The notes: generated by a model from the letters alone, not told the origin. DNA of 64,000 nucleotides from Gymnopilus junonius (GCA_015501075.1 JADNYJ010000018.1:62001-126000); one strand, 5' to 3'; shown: positions 24,126 to 38,019, numbered from the stretch's first letter. Numbers and translations: made by a program.

Positions 24126-24768
24126 GACGAAATCACCCAAATTGTGCTTTATATCATGGCGTTGTACCACTCCTTCTCCTTCATGCAACAGCCATATTCC
24201 ATTTCTTGTCTTCCTTCAGAGAAATGGACCCCAATTTGCTATCTTCTTGGAAAGATTCAGCAGACACCTTTCAGTAGCAGGGATGATCTTGATTGAAGCC
24301 TGCTGATTGGGAATGATCCGCAGAAAGTATTAGTATGAAAGGCTAAAGCACGCGGCTTTCAGGGTGTACATCGGTGTATATAGTTTACGGACTATGCAAG
24401 CACTTTTATCTGAGTGGAGATGTGCCGGAGGCGAATCGATCAGGTAGCGATTTGAATTGCTGATGACGCCAGGCTTCTACTTACGTTCTATCGGGGTTCT
24501 CGCAGCCTCAAGGATACAGCCAAGCCACAGCAGACTTGTTGTGTGAACTTCGTAAGTTGATACAGCCGTGTATATACAGTTAGCCTCAATGTGCCACATC
24601 TTTACTTACTGTAATACTACTAGTAGATTATTGCGAGGCTGCAGCAAGGCGGCTGCGGAGTACGTATACAGGTCCACGGGGCCCGGAGGCTGCATGCTTT
24701 AAAAATAACCTTCATTGTATTTCAAATTGTTGGCTCCCTCTCCCTTCCCTGTTCTCCCGTCCTTCAAC
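24126..24768. other. Intergenic region upstream of TMEM184-like gene
   Basis: About 640 bases between two same-strand genes, with a GC-rich patch near 24630-24700. No ORF, RNA gene or repeat that I can support. Confidence 0.5.
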
Positions 24769-26866
24769 ATGGGGACTTGCCCGTCAGACAACACTGCTGT
24801 GATAGACCAAAGCTCATTTTGGAGCCAAGGTTCATTGCATTGGGATGCACACCGGGTTGGCTGGGTCATTGCCGGGGCTTGCACAATTGCTGTACGTCTA
24901 CTGCATTTATCACTACGTGGTGCTGACGGTGGCGCCTTTAGACTCTTGTGATATCTGTCCTCACAGTTCTCTCGCACTGTCGGTACGTCACATGCTGCAA
25001 TCATTGTGATGTTGGATTCATATGTTCGTTATCCCCTATATCGGGCAGAAATTACACGAAACCAAGCCAACAGAGGCAAATGTGAGGGGAACGCACAGAA
25101 ATCCGCTATTTTAAGCTGACCGCATGAATTAGAATCAGGATCCTCTATATGCCACCTGTATACGCCGTCATATCCTTTCTATCTTATCGCTTCTTCAGAG
25201 ATTATACCTATTACTCTTTTATCGAAGTCGGTACGTGAAGAGTATGACCCTACTTACACCACATTTACTCTTCTCCTCAATTTTAGTTTACGAGGTGTGA
25301 AAATCGACAGTGGCTCTGGGACCAGAATTGACAGCTGCTGCAGGCCATTACTTTGAGTGCATTCTTGTACGCACATATTAAACCCTTGAGCTATACTCTT
25401 CGTGGCATCTCAACCCGTACAGACTCCTTTTGATAGAATTCGTCGCAGAGAAGGAAGGACGAGACCGCCTGCTTGCAGAGAAAGAAAAACGAAAGCTCAT
25501 GTTCCCTGTGAGTTCTTCGTTAAAGTATGTCAAAAATCCCTAGGCTTATTTTTCTTTTTTCAAGTTCTGTTGCTGGAGATACCGCCCGACAAAGGTTGAT
25601 CCCTCCGATATTTACCCGTATGAGCGTTACGAAACTAACCATTTCAAAGCCTTATTTCATGTATGCCGTTAAGGTAATAAGAAATGATCTGGGTATAAAT
25701 TATTGATGTGACACATTCAACAGTGGTCAGTTCTCCAATATGTCATCGTTCGGCCAGGTAAACATATATCTCAGTTTTATATTGTCGAACTTCACTAAAT
25801 TATGAGTTATACAGCCGTGTCTCTCGTTGGTATTATCTGTCAGGCCTTGGGCGTTCTATGCGAATCACAAGGTTTCGATGCACACTTCGCCAATGTCTAT
25901 TTAGAGGCAGTAGATTTCGTCAGCATTAGGTGATGTTTAAACATTTAGACTTGATGCATCACATCTCATACTCACACTGGAGAACATCGCTATAGCGTTG
26001 CACTATATGGCTTGCTTATATTCTATGGTTTGACTAGAGACGACTTGAAGGGAAAGAAACCACTGGCGAAGTTTCTATGCATCAAGCTCATTGTTATGTT
26101 TACGTGGTATCAATCTTTTATCGTGAGTGAAATTTATCGCTCCTTTTGATATAATAAGATCTCTCACTACTAGTAGTTCAGTGCTTTGCAAGGCAGAGTT
26201 ATCCATGGTAAGCAACAATGCTATTCAGAATGTAAGCAGTGCATTAATCGCCCCCCCACTCAACTTAAGGGACAGAATTTTGGACGTCAACTAATATTGC
26301 CGATGGATTGAATGCGCTGACGATCTGCATCGAGGTATGTATCAAGGGACCAGTACTTGATTCTGTGCTCAAGACCTTTTCTCAAGATGATATTTTTTGC
26401 TATATTTATGTGGCGTGCTTATCCTTACGACGAATATAAACGCATAAAAGGTACATCGCCTACGAGCATCTGGCGGCCTCTCTGGGATAGGTACGTCTAC
26501 TCGTTAATCATGTGTCTCTCTCTCGGAGCCAACCAGTGTACACTCCTTAGTATCAACTACTGTGAGTCTTACTCTCAAGGCCCCGAGGCTCCCCATTATA
26601 GCTTTTCACCTATATTCCAGCCGACTTTGCCAAAGAGATTCTATCTTCCCTTCTGTTCTTTTTCAATCGTAAAAGATGGACTCAGGCTCCACAGCGAGGG
26701 CCAACTTTCGACCGCGCATTCAACTTACACCCGCAGTATACTTCCTCCAAGTAGGTCTATCCCATTTTGCCATGAAGTATATGAGCACTGACGATGTTAT
26801 TTACAAAGCATGTCACGCGTCGCTTCGGATGATGTTCCCCTCTCCGATTATAATGATAGACCATGA
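24769..26866 (+). CDS. TMEM184/organic solute transporter alpha-like membrane protein
   Basis: DUF300 (Solute_trans_a) family multi-span membrane protein. The first exon gives HRVGWVIAGACTIA, continued by TLVISVLTVLSHC (helix 1). Then RILYMPPVYAVISFLSYRFFRDYTYYSFIEV, the best family signature, followed by AITLSAFLLLLIEFVAE, FPFCCWRYRPTK, YFMYAVKWSVLQYVIVRP, GIICQALGVLCESQGFDAHF, VSISVALYGLLIFYGLTR, and KFLCIKLIVMFTWYQSFI. The C-terminal block GLNALTICIEMIFFAIFMWRAYPYDEYK precedes a short cytosolic tail ending DYNDRP. There are more than ten introns, including an 8-nt exon at 25287-25294 (codes within V-Y-E). Fungal function unknown; the yeast-to-plant family is implicated in vacuole or endomembrane traffic. 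Confidence 0.87.
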
Positions 26867-27377
26867 ATTCCAGAAAGATTCTTTAACGCTTCGTAGTCTT
26901 GACTCTTTACAGGAGGCTTCCGCAAGCCGCCTGAATTTCGGAGTGTAGCACATCATTGTACATCGCGATATCTTTTGGAGCTCGTGTATTCGATAATGGA
27001 TTTCTTTTGTTTTCGTATACGTGATTCTGTTTTCCCTGCAGTATGCAGTACTAGTTACTAGAAGTACAGAGAAATGAATATGGAAAATAAAGATAGAAGG
27101 TAAAATGAAGGTAAAATGAAGACTCGGGAAAAGGAAGAAAGAGCTCGTGGATAAGAATAAGATGGTGGTGGTGTTTCATCAAAGAGCAGCGAGGGTACAA
27201 GTGGTGCTTGATAAGTATCTAAAGAGTGCGAATGCAAGGAAGAAAGAAGTGAATCAATGAGTGTAGAGATATTGGACTTATAACAAAACCATGAAGCTGT
27301 GTCACTTTTCAGGTTTGCGTTACCCATCCGCTATAAATAAATACCATTACTTACGTAGCCTTGTTTTCAGCTTGGCT
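26867..27377. other. Intergenic region TMEM184-like / COG2
   Basis: About 510 bases between same-strand genes. An alternative upstream ATG for COG2 (27291) lies in frame, but the sequence between it and 27378 does not look like conserved protein. No other feature seen. Confidence 0.45.
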
Positions 27378-30300
27378 ATGCCCCTCCAAAGCGACGGAGA
27401 CTTATTCAGAGATCCCTACCGCCTGGACCACCTCGCTGAGGAACTGGTAAACAGAGATTCGGCATACCTTGTTCAGGCTACTATTCTAGATGATGCAAAC
27501 GAACCTCCGGAACTTCCAGAGCACGAACCACTCTCGCATGCTGACAAGTTTCTTTCTGCCAAAGTCTTCAGTATCGAAGAGTTCCTTCTAGCTCGGTCTC
27601 ATATCCCACTACCTGACCTGCGAGCTGAACTGCGACAGTACCATGCGGAATTGAAAGAGGAATTAGTCAAGCTTATAAACGATGACTACGAAGCCTTCAT
27701 CAGCCTGAGCACGGACTTGCATGATGAAGGAGCTCGGCTGGGGAGACTGAGACACCCATTAGCAAGTTTGAAGGTTGAAGTCCTGGTGAGCCTCTTTAAT
27801 ATTATCCACGGTGTCTTATTGAATATTTCTAGGAATCTAAGAGTGACTTACAGGCCTTACAGGATACGATTCATAGTAAGTTAATAAAGCGATCTAAGCT
27901 ACGCGAAGAAAAGGTACGTGTTGTCTTAAATTCTTCGGCTTTTAATAACTTATATACAGTCTTTACTTCATCTCCTGCTAAAAATTTCGGAGTCTGTAAC
28001 GAGACTGGAGTCGCTGTTGTCGATTACCTCGCCCGATCAAGTTGCAAAAGAACAGGTTGAAATCAGGGACATGAAATTTACGATCTATTCGCCCCATCCT
28101 GAAGATAGCTCTGACGAGAGGTCCGTATGATGTTTTCTGTCTTTATTGATCCAACTTTTTTTCTCAGCCATTTTATCCAGATTTCGAGGCAATCGCGCCA
28201 AGCACCTCGGAAGAGTCGGTGTTGAATACACTCAGCTACTTTATCATGTCCGTAAAGCACAAGCTGAAAATTGTTCTTTTATCACGGAAATCCAGTGGGT
28301 TTGTAAAACTCCCTTATTTCCAATCAACCTCTTTAATATGGATGTCTGTAGCGGGTCGACAGAGTACATTCCACCTTGTGTTCCGACCTTGACCAGCTGT
28401 TTGCCCAAACAATTAATTGTTTGAAGGCCGAGAACCGAGGAACGGAGCTGGAAAGGAATAAATGGACGGCTGATCTGACCGAATGTCTGCGAACTTATGA
28501 CACATTGGGTCTTTGGAGGGATGCTGAAGATGTGATAAGACGGGAACTTATCCGGGCCTTCGTAAAAAAGGTAATTTCACTTATTCACCCATTGTATTGG
28601 ATGCTCATATGCCGTTAAACACCCTCAAAGGAGATCCACTCTGGTGCCTTGATCTCGCCTCACTCACCGATTGTACCGCGCACACCGTTTCATTCTTCTA
28701 AGCCTGACTTAAAGACATCAACAACCGCAGCATACCAAATACCGTACACCCCTTCACTGCATTTATTCCCAAGCAAGCACAGTATCAATCTTCTTTGTCC
28801 AATTCAGGGCTGGCGCAAGCACAGCTCTTGGATAACACAGAAAATCCCCTTGCTGGGATTTACAACCAAATATTGCGATTCATTGAACGTGATGTTTGTC
28901 GAATAATGAACATCGCAGAGAAAGTTGGAGTAAAACAAACTTCAGGTGTACAAAAAGAGCAGGATAAGGGTTCCATCGGAGTCAATGGCGAGAGTATTTA
29001 TAGTGCTCACTTCGAGATTATGGCAAACGTCGTATGGGACGAATTTGGAAAATCGATTATGGATGAACTTGGTGGTGTTGTTTTTTCTGTTGGCAGGCCA
29101 AAAGAGTTTCGCAAGGTACTGGACATTTCACATGGAACTGAACTATGTCTAACTCGAATTCCAAAGAACTATGAAACGACCCAAGCTTTCATTCACTCGC
29201 TGGAAATTCTCGCGCCTTCCATGGAAGCCGTAGATGCAATGCGTCGCCACCCAACGTACCTAGATTTTGAACGCCGGTGGCAGCTCCCAGTATATTTTCA
29301 GATGCGATGGAAAGAAATTACTGGGACATTAGAGGAGGGGCTCATATCCACTCGACTGGAATCGATTGCCCCAAGAGGTGTCTATATTTTTAGACTGATA
29401 TTTGGGATTGGTTGACTTTTTCTTTGTTGTCACAGATGGAAATTTCTTTACTCCTCAAGCATCGGCAACATGGATTGCTCTTTCTGCTTGTTGGAGCTCA
29501 GAAATATATATTCCAGAGCTGTCATATCGATTCTGGAAGCTGACACTGCAGGTTAGAAGTGTCACCTCTCAGGATATTGACAATGACCGATATCATTTTA
29601 GATCTTGAGTCGTTATAAAGCTTGGATAGTCCAGAACATTGTTTTTGGTGATCCTCTGCCGCCCGAGAAGGTAAACCTTTGTCTATTCCAAATTCATTCG
29701 AGCCTTAGCGAAAATTTACATAGGTTCCGTCTTCCCATGGCACCTCACGAGTCCCTGGCCCTGGAACCGCCATCGAAACATCTTCAGTTGAATTTGCTGC
29801 CGCAGATGATACATCCTTGCGGCAATACACGGCCGTTATGGCTGATATTGCGAGTATAGAGGCAAATACATTCAATATATGGGACCAAGTGATCAAAGTA
29901 GTGATATCTGACGTTGACGAAGGAGAAGGTTCGCACATGGAAGGTGAGTGAATTGTACACTCCTTCATACCACAGTGAACGTTGATAAACCGTTTACTTT
30001 TCCCTCAAGTCGCTCTTCGAGAGAGCATTTCCTGTCTAACAAGCTTTTTGATACCTTTGTCTGGCCAAATTGTCGCTATTTTAACAAAGCGTTGTTGTGA
30101 CGCTTTGCTCCCTGTCAGAAGTATACCTTCTCAGTTCAGAGCGATGTCGAACAAACGCATGCCATCGGAACCCAGCTATTTTGTTTCATCTGTATTGCGA
30201 CCTGTGAAGCAATTTTTTGCCATTGGGGTAGCTGAAGGCATCGGAAGTCCTCTCCGGGCTGGATTTTCCAAGTCCTTCTCTACAGAAGTGTTCAATAATG

Positions 30301-30613
30301 TAACACAAAGGTTAGTCGCTTGGATGCGGGTACGTTTCCGGTGCTGACTTGCCATAGGTATATTGGCTACCTGACAACTATGAAAAAAACCGAAGAGTCG
30401 TTAAAGCGTTTGAAAAACAAAAAACCCACGTATTCAATCTTTGGCAATTCAAGTCCTGCCAATGACGTGAGAGATGAGGAGAGAATTCGGTGTCAAATGA
30501 TTCTAGATGTGGAAGCTTTTGGGAAGGATGCTCTAACCCTTGATATCGACGTCAGCACGAACTCTAACTTCATTGCCCTGAAGGAAATGGTATATGCATC
30601 CGAGTCAGACTAA
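27378..30613 (+). CDS. COG2: Conserved oligomeric Golgi complex subunit 2, frame broken once
   Basis: Lobe A subunit of the COG tether for retrograde intra-Golgi vesicles. I take ATG 27378 (MPLQSDGDLFRDPYRLDHLAEELVNRD). Conserved blocks in order: HADKFLSAKVFSIEEFLLARSH, ELRQYHAELKEELVKLINDDYEAFISLS, KHLGRVGVEYTQLLYHVRKAQAENCSF, WRVDRVHSTLCSDLDQLF, LRTYDTLGLWRDAEDVIRREL, NQILRFIERDV, ATWIALSACWSSEIYIPELSYRFWKLTLQ, and a C-terminus ending ALKEMVYASESD. Long coiled-coil helices are evident in the first 200 residues. The frame slips at the CCCC run 28749-28752 (AYQIPYTP before, FTAFIPKQAQYQS after), as if one C is missing. Its 3' end faces that of VPS8, about 80 bp away. Confidence 0.92.
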
Positions 30614-30696
30614 CTTGTACCTAAGATATCAATGTATGACTGTAATGATTCTGCAGGGTTAAGCTAAACTACATAAATTAGATGAGGAAATGTGAG

Positions 30697-33600
30697 TCAT
30701 CTTACACTCGTAGGACGTCGAGACAGAGTTGTTTCCAAAGGTCTACATCGCTCGTGGAAAATAGAACCTGTACGAGATACTATGATGGAGTTTGGAGAAA
30801 CAACCGTCGAGTTCAGCGATGAGTCCACTGCAAAAGGCTGATGACAATATTGACATGTTCTTTCTAGAGGAGCCCAACCACAAGCTTGCTCCTGGTAGGC
30901 AAGGGATACAACTTCAAATAGGTCTCGATCCACGAGATGCTTAAGCATCACAAGAAGGTCTTCATCCGAGCGGTACGATTCCAACATCCCAGTCAAGATC
31001 ATGCGGAATTCGGTGTGGTGGGCACCAGTGGCTGGGGGAGTTGCATTTACCAGGCGTTTAAAAAGACGAGGAAAAGATATCGAACTAGTGGAAGTTATGG
31101 AAACAAGTGAACTGAAAGTGTTCTGGACGAGAGCACGCATATCCATTAACACCATTTCAATTTTTGGGGGGGGACTTCCATGATCATGGTCACGCTCATG
31201 ACTAGAAATGGTCTGAATTCCGTGTATCTGACTGTTCAGCAATTGAAACCACAGATCTTCTAAAGGTACATCAGTAGTTGAAGATGTCCGGGAGTGCTCC
31301 ATGCAGATATCACGGCTAACTTCCCCAATCGCTCGCAAGGCATGTAGCTCTTCACCGATATCCGGATGCCTTGCGGGACTGATAAGTATATCCACAATTT
31401 TGTTAGTTATCGACCTTTGGTACTTTTCTGCTCTTAAAAGAGCTAGCTGAGGGTCGCCTTGCCAGTTGATAGTCCAGACGACAGCCTCATACACTCGGCG
31501 CGATTCGCAGATTTCCACGATCGCAGCCTTATCAAGAGCTTCTTTAGGTGAATGCTGCAGTGTACGGATCACATCTTCAGGGTGAAACTGACATTGAAGG
31601 TCCAAGAACATTTTATAAAGGTCTGGTAGAAGAGTCAGGACACTGGGTGAGGAGCTTGGCATAATGCCTTCCTCGCCTAAGTCACCGTTCAACAGACTGC
31701 GAAGGTACTCATAACGCTCGTGGTCAGCAGCGAAATGATCTCCAAAGGCCGCCAATGCCTTGAAATGCAGATCAGGGGCAAACTTATCGAGCAGATGGGC
31801 AGTACCCCGAAAATCAGCTTGCAAGAGTCGACGAAGAGAACTCGCCGTAATCGCGGCCAGATCGCCAGGAATGACGTCTTTATTGAAACGCGATGCAGCA
31901 GATAAGACGCCATCTAGGCAATTCAATAACTCTAATGAATTGATGTCGGGATCGTCGACGTATGTGGTCAAAAGTTTCGTCCACTGACGATCATGGTAAT
32001 ACCAAGACCGGAGTATCCTAAAGAAGCCCGCTCGTTCGAACAAGATCGTGATCTGGTCGCTGTCATGAGGATTATAAACAGATAATAGGTATTCAGCTGC
32101 CAGTTGCCTATCTTCTCGAGTCTTTGGATCGGTGTCCTCCGACAATCCAATTAAAATGCTGTGCAAAGCACTTGGGGTCATTGGGAGAAACTGTGGGTAT
32201 TTCGGTACATTACGAGCGACGAAGATATTGACCATGGTGATATCTCCCTGAGGCAATTGACCTGATGATACAATCTCAAGTATTATTCTGACAATCATGA
32301 GGCGACTAATGGTTTGAGATTTGTCATTAAAGTAGGCGTCTTCGAAGGCAATATCAAGGGAGTGTAAGAAGGATTCAGAATCAAAGAGGAGCAATTGGCG
32401 GGCGTAGGGATAAGTTGGCTCCACGCCGCCAATTTCATCCGACGTTAGAATGACTTTGCCTTGTTCTCCAGGCGGCCATACACTGGAGCGACCAAAAAAC
32501 AGGAAGGCGTATACATCCTTCTTAGCCTGAAATGCTTCGTCTTCTTCAAGAGGTTCTTCGCTAGGATAGGCCAATCCAGATAGAACATTCGCCAGATATG
32601 GATATACCTTATAGGCGTTGACGATGGCTGACTCGACCGACGAATCTGCTTCCGATGCGATGACAGCTTTTTGGAACGAATCTTTTCCAGAATTCTTGAA
32701 ATGCATGACTCCGCGGATGACGCCAAGCATCTCTACAATAGGAGAGACATAGTCTCGCATTGCACGGGTGTAAACAAAGATAAGGGCGTCGTAAAGATGA
32801 TATTGTTGACAGAGGCGGATGGCTTGATTAAGGTCCAGGCAAGACGGGTCCATGTGCCAGATGATACGCTCAACATGCTCCGGGTGTCCAGATTCTGCGT
32901 GGAAAGAAACCAATCTTTGCGTGATTCGTGGAGGAACATGTCGGATTTGACCATCTAGAATAAAAGGTTCTAACTGCTGCAAGTATATGGAGGCAATTCC
33001 GGAATCGTCATACTTTTGGAAGAGGTCCTCAAAGAGGTAATCAAAATCATTGAGGGCAATGGAAGCTCGACAGCAAACGGCAATAAGACCTTTAAACAAG
33101 CCAGTCCGGTCTACGCCTCGGTTGTCCGGTGTCGTATGTGTGTCGTCTGTCATTCGATCCTCGGAAAAAGCATACTGAGTTGAAGCATCCATTAGACTTA
33201 AGAGCTTCTCCCCAATGGCGCTCCTTCTTTGAATAGGATCAGTAGGAAGATTATTCCTATTTCCAGGCGCCTCGTCGGTATAATAGGTTCGCGTTAGTTC
33301 TATCGCCTTTAAGAATTCGCCATTTTCCACCAAAGTAAGGATACGGTCTGCCCAAGTCAGCAACGTCCCGACGACCAATTGATCTTTCTTCTATTGGTAG
33401 AGTCAGGTTCCGTGTTTCCAAGTAAACGTTGGGAGGACCTACCAATAAAAATATTTTGCCTTTGTATACCCGAATGCTATGCGCAAAAACTTGGTTATCG
33501 AACCCTTTGGAACGATCACTAAGATGCGGAAATGGAGAAGTGAGGGCTAAACCGTCGAATGCAATTCTTTCAACCAGACGGGATAAACTGAGATCATAAA

Positions 33601-35627
33601 TTTCTAGTGTCCCTGCAGTGCATATGACAAGTTGCTAATGGTGTTTCATTAGCACGTGTTTCAACGGACGAAAACAAGCAGACTAACAGACTCACATTAG
33701 AGTTCAGCCACTGAAGAGCAAGGATATCATCTTCAGCAGTCCATTTGCAGAATCTCTCATGAGTGATGGTGCCAGTTTCGACTTCGTTCAATTTCCCTGT
33801 CTTAGAATTCTTCACAGTGACTTTCATTCTTGATTCAAAAACGCGAATCAGATGCAGACATCTGCCCCATGAATACGCAAGCGTAGGGGTTGTCGACGTG
33901 TCGGCAGTAGTAGACGTTTCGAGATCTTTGACCCCTGATAATCGCAGAACACTCGGAAACCAAGCCAAAGAACCCGTCCACTTAGGGGCTGATCTCCCCG
34001 AACCGCCTTGGTCAAATTCTCGGGGACACTTGAACCATGTTCTGGGTGTGGGTCTCAGTCCAATAACGACGAGTTTTGTTGGGGTTAGAAGGGCCACAGG
34101 GTTGTAATTATCCGTCGGGTGAGGCGTAGTACCTAAAGGAAGAGGGGACATTGCAAGAATGGTAAAGCGGGGTTTTCTACGCTGCGGGGTATGTGAACCC
34201 GGAGAAAACCTTGATGTTGCTGAGGAAATTAGAGGTGCTTTTGCTATTGGATCTGGAACAGGTACGTCTGGGTAGCGGCCCAATACCCGAAGAATATCTG
34301 GTGCTTCGACAAAAAGAAATTTTCCCAGTGAATGAAAGAAGGCTAGACCATGTTCATCTGCAGAGACGAGCGCAGTATGTCGACCGGCGACGAAACCGAT
34401 GTTGATAATACTGGATCCTTGCAGGTGACCCTCTTTGCGTCCGGACGCTACCGCTGTCATTGTAGTTGGTGCGATAGATCGAACTGGGTTGCGAGGTCGT
34501 TTGAGGTCATATAGTAGTATGTGTCCCGTTGCGTGCCCTGATGCCACGAAAGTGTGATCATGGGATAAGGCGACGGCAGTGACGGACCCTAGGATAGCTC
34601 CTGCTCTATATTCAGAGAAATATAATAAGGAACACTGTTCAGAGAGGACTAACCCGGTATATTGCTGTCACAAACACATATCAAGGTCTGATTGAAATCA
34701 TGAACGACAACTTTGCCCTCCGTGGTGCCAAGGCAGATAAGTCCATTTGCAGCAAGAGTCGTAGGAGAGCCGAGAAGAGGAGCACCAAGCACATTCGACA
34801 CTTTCTGAGAAGCTTTTGAATACATAATTCGACTAATAGCTTGGAGTTCTGTCCACTTGAAGACTTGACGAGGTTCGAATACAGTGTCTTTTTGGGGTTC
34901 TTTCGACTTCCCAACCAAGACAGAGGGCAGGTTGGAAATGGATGACGCTCGTGAAAGAGACGAGAAGTGTGACAGAGGGGGGGACTTTCCATCGAACAAA
35001 TGAGAATGAGAGGTGGCTGAGCTTGCGTTGGATCTGGCATTGGATGATTGAGGGGTATATGAACGGAGCCGAGATACAGTTGGATGAAGAAAAGGCCGAG
35101 CAAGCTTGAAATGAAATTTAGACTCTGGAGAAGAGACTCCAGAGTCAGGCGTCGATAGTCCAACAACAGATGCAGAAGGGGAGTTGTTGGAGAAAACATC
35201 ATCGAAATGTTGCTATTGTACAAAACCGATTCGGTAAATATTCAGCAGAGCAATCTCCGAACACACTCACCACCGTTTCATCAGCAGAAGGTTGCGGACC
35301 TCCGGATTCCAATGCACTGGTGTGAGGCTCCTCGTCACCTTCATGATCCTGCCCTAGGACGTCCCGAAGTTGCGCAGAGTAACTAACAGCTGCCTCCGCA
35401 TCTGCTCCACTATAAACGAATTCTTCCTCTGATTCATTCGTTGGTGAATTGAACTCTGCGTCATCTTCGTTGAAAAGTTCTTCCATGTGTGAGGAGTAGT
35501 CCCCGGCATGTGTAAGAGTGTCCCCATCTTCAGTAAGGTACGTTTCGTCGTCGTCGGCTTCTGGAAGGGTATCCTCAAATTCAGTAGATAATTGTTTATC
35601 ACTTCTGCCTGCGCCTGAGGGTGTCAT
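30697..35627 (-). CDS. VPS8: Vacuolar protein sorting protein 8 (CORVET subunit)
   Basis: CORVET subunit that binds Rab5/Vps21 and tethers early endosomes. The start at 35627 gives an acidic, disordered N-terminus (ETYLTEDGDTLTHAGDY). Next is a WD40-like propeller (GLICLGTTEGKVVVHDF, VTAVALSHDHTFVASGHATGHILLYDL, IINIGFVAGRHTALVSADEHGLAFFHSL, ILALQWLNSNVSLLV). An uninterrupted ~890-codon exon follows with the alpha-solenoid (TLLTWADRILTLVENGEFLKAIELTRTYY, DLNQAIRLCQQYHLYDALIFVYTRAM). The C-terminus has a RING-like zinc finger: CQYCHQPFAVD ... FHERC. About five introns lie in the N-terminal half, all joined in frame. No frame break seen, despite its length. Confidence 0.95.
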
Positions 35628-35812
35628 TGGCCTCGAAGGTATGAAGCATGTACTATGTATGAATCGGTCATATGAAACGCAGGTTCACACAGCTGGATAT
35701 GTGGCTGTGTCCGAGTATAATTAAAAACCTCTTCAAGTTGTATTACATACAAGTAAAGAAAAAAAATACGGCGTCAAACAAAACAAAAAAGCAGGAGGAT
35801 CTGAACGCAGTA

Positions 35813-37891
35813 TCAGGAGGTAGCCAATCTTCTTTCTCGATCTCTTCCTTTTGCACCTGGTCCAAACTTCTCCTGGAACCCAATTAACTCTTCCATCAGT
35901 TCTTCCATCATCTTCATTGTCTGCGCAGACATTTCTAGTGCACTTGCAGACATTAAGTGGGGTCCTATATGCTGCCTGGTCGTCGTTGAAGTTGTAACTG
36001 TAGCTGCAGCCGTAGATCCATGGTGCGTATCATCGAGTACCATAAGGACGTCACTGCCGGTCGCGACAGGAGGTTCTGTCGAAGCTATTGCTTGCTCCCG
36101 AAGGACCGTTTCCAAAGCCTCTCTTCGTCGCTTTCGATCTTCTAAGCTAACTTGTTCTCGGCCAACCCATTCAACCAGGGCACGCACACGTTTATTCATG
36201 TCACCAACGCTCATTCGCTTAGCTGGCCATCTCACTTTGACACCCCGTTCCATTGTGCGTTCTAAGCTTCCTCCTCTAGAACCAGGGGCAATACCAACGC
36301 CTCCTGCTCGCACCTCCAAAGGTTGAGGTGTTTGCGTCGGAAGCATTGGCTCAAGATGTGAGAGGTAATCAGGAAGGTTCCAAGAAGTGAACAAGGATTG
36401 TTGAGAAACGGCATAAGCATGGGTGTTTCGATACGCGCGTGCATCGGCAGCACTGGTTCCTGTTTGCTGCCCACCTGCAGACTGGTTGCGTCTGGTGCCA
36501 TGTTCGTGCCCATTTGCTCCAGATCCATGGGAGGTGGATTGAGCGAGAGCAGGACGTTTGTTAGCCGCGCCATTTTTAGAACGCGGATTATTTCCAGCTC
36601 GCTTGGTGGCTGACCCAGGGGCTAAAGGTGAGAGTATGAGCTGTACATTCATTTCAAAAGTATCAAGGAACGAGCCTTCTTCTGAGTCAACAGTCTCCGC
36701 AGTAATAACCTTGCGACCGCCCCGCTTGTTCCTGCCTGCAGAGGGTTTAGGTACTGGTGGCGCAGGCCTCTCGATTGGGGTCGGGTCCACTATAGGTACA
36801 ACACCACTCTGACGATCTGAGGCTGTCGAGGCGGATCGAGTTCGCTTCTTGAAATTACTAGACAGGGGGTGAATGCATGTTTGAAAATGTGCATGAGACT
36901 CACGCGTCGTCATCAGTCCGTTTCCTCTTCTTCTTGGAGGTTTCGCTGGCATCAGGTTGGATTACATTTGCATGGTCCACAGATGTCTCCTGGACAGCGG
37001 CAGCTTCGGCAGCAGTGGCTTCAATGATTTCCTTCAGACTTTCGTCAAAAGCTGCATCCCTGCTATTCATAGTATTCCTGCGTTTGGAAGGCTGCTTCAA
37101 AATGTGTGCAGGGGAATGCGACCGTGAGATGCGCGGATTAGAAGAAGTATCTTGCTTCGAAGTTGCAGATGTCTGGCGAGGTTTTTTTGCCAATTTCCTG
37201 GGAAAAGTATGAGAGCGGACACATATAGTACAACGAACGACTTACTTGAGGAGTTCAATATGTAATTCAGGTCTGCACAGCTCGCAATAGTAGTCGTCGT
37301 CGTGGACTTGATCTTCGGACTGATAGCCCATACAGAGGCCGTGTTGCCACACTTTGCAAGTCTCACATTGGACCATAAATTCACCGGCGTCGGGATCGTC
37401 TTCTGTTGAGAGGGAGGGAAGAAGGATAGAGCATGATATCAGGGCGGGAACAAAGGACACGGCTGCTTACCAGTGCTACCACACACACAACGCGTAATAC
37501 CTTGCTCTTCTTCCTCATCCGCATGCTCTAGAGGTTGGTCGTCAGCTGACGCAGGGTCGGTCTCAGCATTGGCTGGCTTGTCCTTCTCCTTGTTGCTCGT
37601 CTTCCGTTTGGCCTTGTTATTATTGTTGTTGGAAATGGCTGGGGCAGGGGGGACTGGAGGACCAACGGAACTGTTCTTGGGATCCTCTATGGGATCATCG
37701 TGCTCTTCTTGCTTGGGCCTCTTGGTGCGATTGCCGGCGGAAGAGGATGGGACACGAGATGGATTTGGTTTGTCTCTTGGAGGCTGGTCAGAATCTGGGG
37801 ACTTTGATGCACTTGCAGAGACTGAGGGAGCAGAACGACGACCAGAGCGCCTTGTTTCTCTCGGCGAAAGAGGCGGTCCCATTGCAGCCAT
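35813..37891 (-). CDS. CTI6: PHD-finger protein, CTI6-like (Rpd3L complex)
   Basis: The N-terminus (~150 residues from ATG 37891) is basic, Ser/Pro/Lys-rich and disordered. The PHD finger follows: GITRCVCGSTG, then after an intron EDDPDAGEFMVQCETCKVWQHGLCMGY and YYCELCRPE, completing the C4HC3 pattern. The spacing and the GITRC start match Cti6, the H3K4me3-binding subunit of the yeast Rpd3L deacetylase complex. The remaining ~500 residues are low-complexity, with basic patches (KKPRQTSATSKQ, KKRKRTDDD) and a C-terminal helix (EMSAQTMKMMEELMEELIGFQEKFG). The start lies 128 bp from the ILV1 start on the other strand. The PHD family is sure; the CTI6 assignment is from the finger alone. Confidence 0.82.
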
Positions 37892-38019
37892 CTTGTCAAT
37901 GTCAATAATCAAAATTAAAGAGCGAGTCCTCCAGCCCAGCCATACATAGATCACATGATAACCAATGGATATAAATAACTCAACATCGATCTCAATTCTC
38001 CTTGGTTATAATTTTCAAA

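Noticed and set aside
28078..28260. Second frame break in COG2 near 28120
   Set aside because: Donor after AG at ~28119 and acceptor TTTATCCAG join DER to FRGNRAKHL in frame.
20904..35627. Membrane-traffic gene cluster (BET5, COG2, VPS8)
   Set aside because: The genes belong to different tethering complexes, are interrupted by unrelated genes and lie on both strands; chance proximity is enough.
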